Shown here: piece after piece, positions 56,037 through 64,000 of the stretch
How the letters are laid out: the number at the start of each line of letters is the position of its first letter
Numbering within the stretch: position 1 is the first letter of the stretch
NCBI GenBank assembly: GCA_949752745.1
Contig: OX457028.1
Coordinates: forward strand, 25,797,458-25,861,457
Source: Protula sp. h YS-2021
Lineage: Eukaryota; Annelida; Polychaeta; Sabellida; Serpulidae
Direction: 5' to 3'
Length of the DNA: 64,000 nt
Translations under genes and position numbers: made by a program
Notes under the pieces: generated by a model
What the model was told of the DNA's origin: nothing
What the model saw: the letters and a program-made list of their open reading frames with translations, nothing else
Database searches by the model: none

Positions 56037-58106
56037 CCGTACTCGCTCGAGTGAGCGCCCCTGGGGCGCTTAGTTGGCAATGTGTAATCTGTGGTGAGGG
56101 AAGGGCGCTTACTCGAAGGAAGGCGCTTTTGGCTGCTCGTGTATCCGCCCCTCCAAAGAAAACAGCGCCAAAACCTCGTTTTTCTACTACGCTGCATAAT
56201 AAATTTTCGGAGTGCTGCATTCTTATAAGCATACCACTTTAGACATTTTCCCTCTTTTTCTGACCTTGAAAGCTCTCTGGATTGCAAGTGCCCATCCAAG
56301 GTTACCAAGCACACTGCTTGCTGTACTCTACTAAGGCAATTATAAATTGATGGAATGTTCTAGCTAAACATGCTTACTCCATACGCGACACATTCGTTTA
56401 TTTGAAAATATGCCACAACTAAAAAGTAACACAGTTAAATTTAAATTAAATGCCATTGATTAGTATAATGAAAATGGCAAAAGTATGCATCGCGCTGCGA
56501 CCCAATTTGGTGTCGGTCTAAAACGAATACGGGAATGGATCAAGCGACGAGAGACTAAGAAGGAATTCAAGGGGCAAAAGTTCGGATAAAAAAGCTTCAC
56601 TCACGTATTTTACAGTTTATTTCAAACCAGTTACTGTTAATGAGCGTGTACAATACGTTTTAGAGGATTTTTTCATACATAAAATAAAAGAAATTAAAAA
56701 GGAAGTGTTGAAATGTCAAGGTTTTGAAGTACAGTTTACTTCATATTCGAATCCAGTCAGCTGTAGAGAGGTCACAAGTTGTATTTTACTCGATTCTATT
56801 CTTTTTTCAAGTTTTACTTCAACGATTTTTTGTAATTTGCAGTGGGTCGTGACTAGTTACTCTCTCCTAGATCCACCATTTTATATTTACAGGTAGAGTA
56901 CCTGCAAGCGATGAACTTGATCAAAAGGCGCTTGAATTTTATTTTTCCTCGATGAGCGAATTGAAGGAAGACCAGTGAGCAATGAGGACCTAAAAGGAAA
57001 GGTCCAGCAGCTGGCTTGTACAATGCCTGGTATGGAAGAATTCAAGGGATCTGATGGCTGGTTGGCAAGTGGGAAAAAAAACGAAATTCTGTTGGTATCA
57101 GGCGTGGAACCAATGAAAGGCAAAAGCTTCCTCAGGGCTTCATGATCAAACTATAACTTTTAAACGTGAGATAGAAGACAAACGACGATGAATATGAATA
57201 CACACTAGCACAGATAGGAGACATGGACCTGACCATGTGCCAGTTTGACATGGCACTAAATACAACCACAATATTCAAGGTGCTGAGGACATCAGCATAA
57301 CAACATTTGGTGGGTCAAAGAAAGGGTTCACAGCGGCACTGGCAGCTTACGCAAACGGTACCAAGCTACTGGCATACTTTGTCTTTAAAGAACGCCAAGG
57401 CCGGATACCTCCACGTGTTTTTACGCAGCTCTGGACACCAAGAGCTGCCACCCATGCCGCATTGCAAGAACAACATACCGAATTACTATTCATACCTCTT
57501 GGGTGCACTTCTATCTATCAGCCTGCAGATGAGTCATGGAACGGACCGTTCAAAAGAGCAATGCGAGAGGAGTGGAACGAATGGCGCCGAAGAAATGAAC
57601 GAACGGCCGCAGGAAACTTTAAAATGGCTACCAAACAACAAGTGATTGAGTGGGTTTCAAGGGCTTCGAATACCGTATCGGAGGACTCTATTAGACACTC
57701 GTTCAAAACTTGTGGTATGTCAGTTGCCATGGATAGGAGTGAAGATGGTTTTTTAAATGATTGTTTGGCGACTGCACTCTCTGGTGTGGCAGCCTAAGAC
57801 GGTGTGAGACGGGCCCAGATGTTGAGTCAGATCCTGAAGAGGACGTCGCTGATTTTTCTGGTTTTTCAGAATCTGAGAATGAGGAACTGAACTGAACAAT
57901 TCTGTGTAAAAGAACAGAACAGTTATCAAGTTTTATGTACTGGATACGATAAATAAAAGTTGATTTTATGGAGTAATATACCGACTTTATGTTTACTACA
58001 ATATTAATAAACAGCGGGGGCGCTTAGCAAAATTTCACCAAAGTAGGCACGGGGATGCTTACTCGAAGAAGGGGGGGGGGGGGGGCGCTTACTCGAGCGA
58101 GTACGG
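56037..58106 (+). mobile_element. pogo/Tigger-type DNA transposon, 2,070 bp, intact TIRs, TA duplication
   Basis: The left end CCGTACTCGCTCGAGTGAGC (56037 on) is the inverted match of the right end (58082-58106) with one difference. TA flanks both sides (56035-56036 and 58107-58108), as in Tc1/mariner/pogo. Inside, a pogo-type HTH (AATQFGVGLKRIREWIKRR) lies near 56490-56560. A CENP-B-like second HTH (ERIEGRPVSNEDLKGK, SDGWL) follows at about 56950-57065, then DDE remnants. G runs of 15 bases flank the right TIR. Confidence 0.93.
56480..57797 (+). pseudogene. Pogo/Tigger transposase remnant
   Basis: The N-terminal HTH, a CENP-B-like HTH and the DDE domain lie in different frames with stops between them. 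The first catalytic region (GDMDLTMCQFDM, near 57220) still has an Asp, and ALAAYANGTKLLAYF matches the following strand. The region of the second Asp (normally a VWD-type motif) reads LWTPRAATHAAL, and the preceding segment is shortened. The third region FIPLGCTSIYQPADES keeps QPxD, followed by the usual C-terminus (TVSEDSIRHSFKTCGMS). In intact elements the enzyme binds the TIRs and cuts and pastes at TA; this copy is inactive. Confidence 0.88.
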
Positions 58107-58289
58107 TAAAAATAAGGAAAAGACACTATGAGCATATTCTTGAAATAGACTACTTGCGATTTGGTGATGAACTGGTCAAAGAGCCCTCCCCCCCCCCCCC
58201 CCACCACTCTTAACTTCGGAGTGATAATAATACATTCACAAATGTCCCTCGAACTACAGATCAATGATGATAGGAAAAAGCGTTTTTAT

Positions 58290-58745
58290 TTCCTCAAATG
58301 GATCAAAGACGTTCGACCATGATATATCACCGAAAAATCTTGCAAAGGTTTTTAGTTCACGCTCTAGTTGTGAGCAGAGTGGATTACTGCAATGCCTTGT
58401 ATATCGCAAGGGTTATCATAAAGTGTTCTAGGGAGGATAGCATCAGTGGCGTATGTCAGTCTCTGCACTGGTTACCTCTAGGGGAACAATTGTTTTTAAA
58501 GTGGAACGTTTCAGGGTATCAAGCACTTGATCAATCTACCCCCAAACTACATATCGCATATGATGAAACCACACAACCCTCGTAGAGCACTACGTTCGTT
58601 CGACATTCATCGCCTTATCGTACGTAAAACTAATCTAAAGCACGGTCATAGGGTCTTCTCAGTGGCCGGGCCGACAGATTGGAACAAACCTCCAGTACAC
58701 ATCAGAAATGCGCAGTCATTTGTACATTCAGAAAACTGCTAAAAA
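58290..58745 (+). pseudogene. CR1/L2-like RT C-terminal fragment
   Basis: Two overlapping frames (58298-58585 and 58527-58742) carry the VSRVDYCNALYI, SLHWLPL and KHGHRVFSVAGPTDWN motifs. A frameshift separates them. Confidence 0.85.
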
Positions 58746-58949
58746 CTCATTTGTTCAACGTGCATAAAGGCCCACTAAGCATATCCTGACGAAAAACCTG
58801 ATATAACTCTAGCATTATGTCTTTCCTTTAGTACTATTGTTATTATTGTATTATTGTGATGTGTTATCTCATGTTAGTCTACACATATGGTGTTAGGATT
58901 GTTATTGCCAATGTTGCGCTCAGTGCTAGTCTAAATAAGCGCGTTATAA

Positions 58950-59103
58950 AAACAAGCATGTCCAGGGACATGGTGACCAGCCGTGACCTACAGAATATAT
59001 ATCCAAGAATCACAGACAAAATCATGATCAAATTGGCAGACAGCGGTTACGAAAAAAAGCCGTAACTGAATGGAGAAAATATTCGCTCACTTGCTCGGTG
59101 TAG
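58950..59103 (+). repeat. 154-bp direct repeat, copy 1
   Basis: It is near-identical to 60431-60583; the only differences noticed are in an A run (7 versus 6). It starts AAACAAGCATGTCCAGGG and ends TTGCTCGGTGTAG. Copies 1 and 2 flank the array at 59.1-60.4 kb. One frame reads RDMVTSRDLQNIYPRITDK, which I do not recognise. Confidence 0.93.
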
Positions 59104-60430
59104 TTGTCATCACAGCGTACCAAATGAAAGTGAGCGGCCATACTCAAATTGTGGGAGAAGAAGCAATTTGAAAATTAGACACAAAAAAAAATTAAAAAAT
59201 GTCCCCCATTTGGTCAATTTTTTTCGGAACGCCAAAATTTTTCAAAAGAGGCCTACCTAGGGAGTATTCGTGAAAAATTTGAAGAAAATCTGATCAAAAT
59301 TGTGGGATAAGAAGCATTTTGAAAATTGGCAACCACAAAATTACAAATGTCCCCCATGTGGCCAATTTTTGGCGGATCGCCAAAAAGAATAATTTTTCAC
59401 GACAGGTCTAGCTAGAGAACAACTATCCAAAATAGGAAACGAATCCGATCAAAATTTTACGAGAAGAAGCAATTTGAAAATTTGACACCAAAAAATAACA
59501 AAAAAATGTCCCCCATTTGGCCAATTTTTGCCGGATCGCCAAAACGAGTAATTTTTCAAAAGAGGTCTACCTGGGGAATATGGGTGCAAAATTTGAAGAA
59601 AATCTGATCAAAATTGTGGGAGAAGAAGCATTTTGAAAATTGGCAACCACAAAATTACAAATGCCCCCCATTTGGCCAATTTTTGGCGGATCGCCAAACA
59701 AAGTAATTTTTCAAGAGAGGTCTACCCTGAGACCAAATATCCAAAATTGGAAAGGAATCCGATCAAAATTGTGGGAGAAGAAGCAATTTGAATTTTTTAC
59801 ACCAAAAAATTAAAAAATGTCCCCCATTTTGCCAATTTTCGGCGGATCGCCAAAATGAGTAATTTTTCAAAAGAGGCCTACCTAGGGAATATTCGTGCAA
59901 AATTTGAAGAAAATCTGATCACAATTGTTGGAGAAGAAGCATTTTGAAAATTGGCACCGAAAAATTTCAAATGTCCCCCATTTAGCCAATTTTTTGCGGA
60001 TCGCCAAAAAAGTAACTTTTCAAGAGAGGTCTACCTTGAGAACAATTATCAAAAATTGGAAAAGAATAGGATCAAAATTGTGGGAGAAGAAGCGATTTGA
60101 AAATTTGACACCAAAAAATTAAAAAATGTTCCCCATTTGGCCAATTTTTGGCGGATCGCTAAAATAGTAATTTTTCAAAAGAGGTCTACCTAGGGAATAT
60201 TCGTGCAAAATTTGGTGAAAATCTGATCAAAATTGTGGGAGAAGAAGCATTTTGAAAATTGGCAACCACAAAATTACAAATGTCCCCCATTTGGCCAATT
60301 TTTGGCGGATCGCCAAAAAGAGTAATTCTTCAAGACAGGTCTACCTTGAGAACAACTATCCAAAATTGCAAAGGAATCCGATCAAAATTGTGCGAGAAGA
60401 AGCAATTTGAAAATTTGACACCAAAAAATT
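59104..60430 (+). repeat. Tandem array of ~155-bp units in ~308-bp dimers
   Basis: Type A units read GAAGAAGCAATTTGAAAAT with GACACC; type B read GAAGCATTTTGAAAATTGG with CAACCAC. They alternate, with A starts at about 59164, 59470, 59783, 60091 and 60398. Every unit has GTCCCCCATTTGGCCAATTT, GGCGGATCGCCAAA, AGAGGTCTACCT and ATCAAAATTGTGGGA. A short unique leader (59104-59155) recurs at 63906-63957. Confidence 0.93.
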
Positions 60431-60583
60431 AAACAAGCATGTCCAGGGACATGGTGACCAGCCGTGACCTACAGAATATATATCCAAGAATCACAGACAA
60501 AATCATGATCAAATTGGCAGACAGCGGTTACGAAAAAAGCCGTAACTGAATGGAGAAAATATTCGCTCACTTGCTCGGTGTAG
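60431..60583 (+). repeat. 154-bp direct repeat, copy 2
   Basis: This is copy 2 of the direct repeat, directly abutting the end of the tandem array. The frame that breaks in copy 1 through one extra A differs here and continues as MEKIFAHLLGVADEES past the repeat, so this may be the older flank. Confidence 0.93.
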
Positions 60584-60907
60584 CTGATGAGGAGTCATTC
60601 TTTCAATTCTTTCATAAGGGGACAAGAATACCAAGCGTGTGGTGAAAAGACCAAACACAGGGAATAATTTCGGGAAAAGCAGTGGTAGAAGAGGCAAATG
60701 CAAGATCTAATGTCGTGTTAAGAGTGTGTGGTGGGATTACATACAATCTGATTAGTTGAAGGAAAATACTCTAATGTGTGAACACTCAAAGAAAATTACT
60801 TTGAAAACTAGAGCGGCCAGTGCACACAAAACATAAGAGTGCAGGCTTATATTACAAACTTTCAATCGATACCTACTTAAGTTTCTTGTTTTTGTGAACA
60901 AAAACAA
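60584..60907. other. Unassigned flank
   Basis: No gene is seen. CTCTAATGTGTGAACACTCA at 60770-60789 recurs with one difference at 63679-63698, just outside the right end of the neighbouring element. Confidence 0.5.
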
Positions 60908-61019
60908 ATGTCTCCCCGACAAAACCCATGACCCCCCCCCCCTCCCCCCCAAACTGAAACAAAATATTCATTTCTGCAAACATAACCTTCATTCATTGTA
61001 AAAATCTTAAAATAAACCA

Positions 61020-61300
61020 AACAGACGGTTGTCACTAAAACAGATATAAATGAGCATCTTTTTTCATCGGAGTCTGAAAGGTGGTCGCTAAAACGGGTTT
61101 TACTGTAGGCCCCTCTTATCCAGATCTGAAGTTGGTCACTATAGCAGTTTTACTGTACGTTACATTTTTATCCGGGTCTGGAAGGTGGTCAAGACAGGCA
61201 GGTTTTACCGTACGTCTTTTTACCTGAATGTGGAAGGGGTCACGACAAACGGTTCTTACCTTACATCTTTTTATCCGGGTCTTGAAGATGGTCGGGATTT
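61020..61300. repeat. Tandem repeat, ~52 bp x 5-6
   Basis: The unit contains TTTTATCCGGGTCTGGAAGG and TGGTCACTA/ACGACA, then GGTTTTACTGTACG. GGTC landmarks fall at about 61083, 61134, 61187, 61238 and 61290. Confidence 0.85.
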
Positions 61301-62084
61301 TTTTTTTGTAACCATCATCCTCCACCCCCCCCCCCACCCCCGCCCCCCAGCTATTTACTGTAGGTCCGACTATAAACACAACCCTAACCCTTTTACCCAA
61401 GGCAACGGTAACAGTCTGTACCCTAACTGTAGTTATAGCATGATAGACTACCTTGTCTTCGCACATTCCCATCGGCCAAATAGCACTAGGAAGGCATTCT
61501 TCATAACTGCGCATCAGAGATGACGCACCTCGGTGGGAGAAGGGGGAGGCATTTCGTAGGCAAAATGGTGAGCTGCTCCTCATAACACAAGATATCAGAC
61601 GACCCAATTTATAGCGAAAAATGCTTCTGCACACAATGCTAATCGATACAGCATGGCTCCTATATATAGCACATCTTCGCAAGCTAATCAAGTATGCGGC
61701 GAAAAAAAAATCAATAGCTAGAGCTGCTTAGAGCTATAATACGACAATAGCATTCCATGACCTCGTAGATAACGACTCCATCATGCACCGCAACTGACAC
61801 TGACCCCTGACTGAGTGGTATGTTACGTAACAACCACAGATGAGAAATGCACAAAAAGCTCAATTTCAGGCAATAACAAATAGCAATGGACCGACAATAA
61901 TGCTGTTACTGTTTTTAAAGCTTTCTGAAGAATGCAGGAACACTAGAAAATCTTCGGAAAAATCTTCCGAAATCCCCAGCGCAGTTAACACCCATGCATA
62001 GATAACACAGCAGCCAAAAATGGGGAGGTTGGGGTGGGGGGGGGGGGAGGCTGTTGACGTTATGCACCTTTCTTGATTTTCTAT
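61301..62084. other. No gene seen
   Basis: A C-rich tract lies at 61322-61348 and a G run at 62035-62048. An open frame at 61116-61691 (-) has no recognisable motif and partly runs over the tandem repeat, so it is not called. Confidence 0.5.
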
Positions 62085-63562
62085 ACGAATTCAATAATGT
62101 TTAATAAAACCGTGTGACCTATCCGAGGAATAAATACACCGAATTTAAAGTCGATCCGACTTTCCGATGTCGAGATATTTTGCTTAAGAACAGATAACTT
62201 TTTACCTGTCAAAAGTTGAAACAGTCGTCTGACTGAACCAAGGAATATCCATATAAAATTTTAAGTCGATATGACTCTCCGCTATCGAGATATTATGCAT
62301 AAAAGATCTGGTTCAAAATATACACATTTTACGCGGTGACGTCATACGCCGCTTTCGTTCGTTCTACTCGTGAAAAATATTTAGAGTTTCTTTCGGACCT
62401 ACCAAGCAATAATCCATAGTTTCAGTTTTCTCCGGCGTCCAGCAGCTGAGAAATTTCGCACACAAGATTTTTACAAAATGACGTCATACACCCGCCCTAA
62501 TCACGTGACACGCCAAAAATTGATGGAACAGTCCGGCTGACCTAAGGAATATTCATATAAAATTTGAAGTCGATAGAACTTTCCGTTATCGAGATATTTT
62601 GCACACAAGACCTTGTTTATAAAATAAAACCTATTTTACGTGATGACGTCATACGCCGCATTCGTTCGTTCTACTTGCAAAAAAATTCTATAGAGTCTTT
62701 CGGACCTAACAAGCAACAATCCTACCAAGTTTCAACTTTCTCCGATGTTCAGCAGCTGAGAAATTTGGCACATAAGATTTTTACGTAATGACGTCATGCA
62801 CCTGCCCTAATCAGGTGACATGCGTAAAAAGTTGACAAAACCGTCCGACTGACCCAAAGAATATCTATGTAAAATTTGAAGTCGATAGAACTTTCCGTTA
62901 TCGAGATATTTTGCACACAAGACCTTGTTTATAATATATACATATTTTACGTGATGACGTCATACGCCGCATTCGTTCGTTCTACTCGCGAAAAAAATAT
63001 ATAGAGTTTTTCGGACCAACCAAGCAACAATCCCACCACGTTTCAACTTTCTCCGATGTTCAGCGGCTGAGAAATTTCGCACACAAGATTTTTACGTAAT
63101 GACGTCATACGCCTGCCTTAATCCCCTGACATGCGCTAAAAATTGATAGAACCCGCCGACTGACCCAAGGAATATTGATATAAAATTTGAAGTCGATAGG
63201 ACTTTCCGTTATCGAGATATTTTGCACACAAGATCTTGTTCAAAATATATACATATTCTGCGTGATGACGTCATACGCCGCATTCGTTCGTTCTACTCGC
63301 GAAAAAAAATCTACAGAGTCTTTCGGACCAACCAAGCAACAATCCCACCAAGTTTCAACTTTCTCCGATGTTCAGCGGCTGAGAAATTTCGCACACAAGA
63401 TTTTTACGTAATGACGTCATACGCTTGCCCTAATCACGTGACATGCGTCAAAAGTTGATAGAACCGTCCGACCTTACCAAGGAATAATTCGATCAAGTTT
63501 GAAGTCGATCCGACGTTTCGTTCTCGAGATATCTTGCACACAACACTTTGTTCACAACAGAC
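62085..63562. repeat. 311-bp tandem repeat with paired CRE palindromes, about 4.7 units
   Basis: Units share AATTTGAAGTCGAT, CGTTATCGAGATATTTTGCA, CGCCGCATTCGTTCGTTCTA, AGTTTCAACTTTCTCCGATG and TCAGCAGCTGAGAAATTT. Each full unit has two TGACGTCA sites: 62337, 62479, 62644, 62789, 62955, 63100, 63266 and 63412, alternately about 143 and 166 bp apart. Units are highly similar. The first, at 62.1 kb, is the most diverged. Confidence 0.95.
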
Positions 63563-63564
63563 TG

Positions 63565-63596
<32 letters not shown>

Positions 63597-63632
63597 ACAC
63601 ACACACGTACACACATACACACACACACAGAA
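63563..63632. repeat. (CA)n microsatellite
   Basis: ACACAC repeats with GACACAC, GTACACAC and ATACACAC interruptions lie between the 311-bp array and the terminal hairpin. Confidence 0.95.
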
Positions 63633-63645
63633 CGTATAAACACTA

Positions 63646-63673
63646 TATGTCTCCCCTTGGTCGGGGAGACATA
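63646..63673. other. Hairpin with 11-bp perfect stem
   Basis: TATGTCTCCCC (63646-63656) pairs with GGGGAGACATA (63663-63673) around a 6-nt loop TTGGTC. It closes the putative element and its right arm is also the TIR. It might act as a terminal signal for transposition or as a transcription stop, but that is inference. Confidence 0.85.
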
Positions 63674-63990
63674 ATTACTCTAATGTGTAAACACTCAAAG
63701 AGTGCAGTTGAAATGAACTCCTTGGACAACACTTCATGTATGTTTTTTAGATCAAAAGCAAGGCCATGCGAAGGTCGTCGACATTCTGTTGAAACGAACT
63801 GGTCACATCTCAGTATGGGATGAAAGCCATCTATTAAAAATTTTTTGGTTATCATCGTCGGCTGTTAAACGGCTTTCAGCCAATGCGATAATGTCACACG
63901 CAAGATAGTTGTCATCACAGCGTACCAAATCAAAATGAGCGGCCATACTCAAAATTGTATGAGAAGAAGCAATTTGAAAATTAGACACAA
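63674..63990 (-). pseudogene. Endonuclease remnant resembling those of Helentron-type elements
   Basis: On the - strand two short frames give NYLACDIIALAESRLTADDD (about 63.91-63.85 kb) and then, after a frameshift, RRPSHGLAFDLKN and FECLHIRV. The ALAESRLT...HGLA pattern resembles the EEP-type endonucleases found in Helentrons and some other invertebrate elements. The remnant runs into the leader of the repeat family seen at 59.1 kb, which starts again at 63906 and passes the window end. Confidence 0.5.
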
Positions 63991-64000
63991 AAAAATAAAA
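63906..64000 (+). repeat. Start of another copy of the 59-kb repeat element, cut by window end
   Basis: GTTGTCATCACAGCGTACCA and GAGCGGCCATACTCAAA match 59104-59155 closely, and the first type-A unit (GAAGAAGCAATTTGAAAATT) follows in the same way. Two copies with the same left sequence mean that the leader belongs to the element. Confidence 0.88.

Larger units (their letters stand above)
55783..58950 (+). mobile_element. CR1/L2-like LINE remnant, split by a pogo element
   Basis: The left part (55783-56034) contains the RT motif CSVPQGSKLGPRLYSQYT, then a degraded YADD region. The right part (58107-58950) carries HALVVSRVDYCNALYI, LHWLPL, GYQALDQ and HRVFSVAGPTDWNKPP, the RT C-terminus typical of CR1/L2-like elements. 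It ends in a TTGCGCTCAGTGCTAGT and AAGCGCGTTATAAAA tail. The intervening 2,070 bp is a DNA transposon. Stops and frameshifts are present in both halves. Confidence 0.85.
60908..63672. mobile_element. Putative non-autonomous element with 13-bp TIRs carrying two tandem arrays
   Basis: ATGTCTCCCCGAC (60908-60920) is the perfect inverted match of GTCGGGGAGACAT (63660-63672). Between them lie a roughly 52-bp array, a 311-bp array with CRE palindromes and a CA microsatellite, with no transposase motif. No clear target duplication is seen, so the element call depends on the terminal repeats alone. Confidence 0.45.

Noticed and set aside
61116..61691. 191-codon - strand frame
   Set aside because: It crosses a ~52-bp tandem repeat and a C-rich tract and has no motif.

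Overview
The window is animal nuclear DNA: intron-rich, AT-rich, and packed with tandem arrays and decayed transposons. A tRNA-headed SINE, a DIRS-type tyrosine-recombinase retrotransposon, RNase H-bearing and CR1/L2-like LINEs and a pogo/Tigger transposon, together with the long poly-C/poly-G tracts, suggest a marine invertebrate, most likely a lophotrochozoan such as a mollusc. The gene is certain; the taxon is only an inference.

Bases 1-40,294 are one + strand gene, the invertebrate co-orthologue of ZMIZ1/ZMIZ2 (Zimp10/Zimp7; tonalli in flies), an SP-RING (MIZ) SUMO-ligase-like transcriptional coactivator. Twelve coding exons can be placed with GT/AG borders and compatible phases (2276-2563, 4210-4389, 6220-6442, 16472-16708, 25869-26123, 26937-27247, 27559-27769, 28268-28373, 28923-29154, 29589-29755, 30039-30781, 40187-40294). 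They join into one open frame of about 1,019 codons plus stop. The N-terminal exons lie upstream of the window. Exons 1-5 encode the low-complexity Gly/Pro/Gln/Met half, exons 6-8 the PINIT-like domain, exons 9-10 the SP-RING, exon 11 a Ser/Pro/Thr-rich tail, and exon 12 the acidic C-terminus ending in the family signature DDLLSLFE.

The introns carry minisatellites (a 22-bp array at 17 kb and a roughly 26-bp array at 19.5 kb), a small TIR element at 27.8 kb and many homopolymers. The last intron (9.4 kb) holds a perfect palindrome, two tandem families and a 4.7-kb satellite of 114-bp units. It also holds a possible alternative terminal exon at 31,064-31,138.

Downstream of the gene, 41-46.4 kb shows no coding sequence. 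From 46.4 kb on the sequence is a transposon graveyard: nested tandem arrays (46.4-48.8 kb), a DIRS-like remnant (- strand, 49.2-50.9 kb), a SINE (51.2-51.5 kb), an I/Nimb-like LINE (- strand, 51.5-54.1 kb), a CR1/L2-like LINE (+) split by a 2,070-bp pogo/Tigger element with intact TIRs and a TA duplication (56,037-58,106), and repeat-bearing elements to the window end. One of these arrays carries eight TGACGTCA palindromes. A remnant at the right edge resembles a Helentron-type endonuclease.

I found no clear new biochemical system. The best leads are the alternative ZMIZ terminus, a 30-nt core shared by two otherwise different tandem-repeat families, the strong excess of CRE palindromes, and the 114-bp satellite that stays open in reading frame on both strands.
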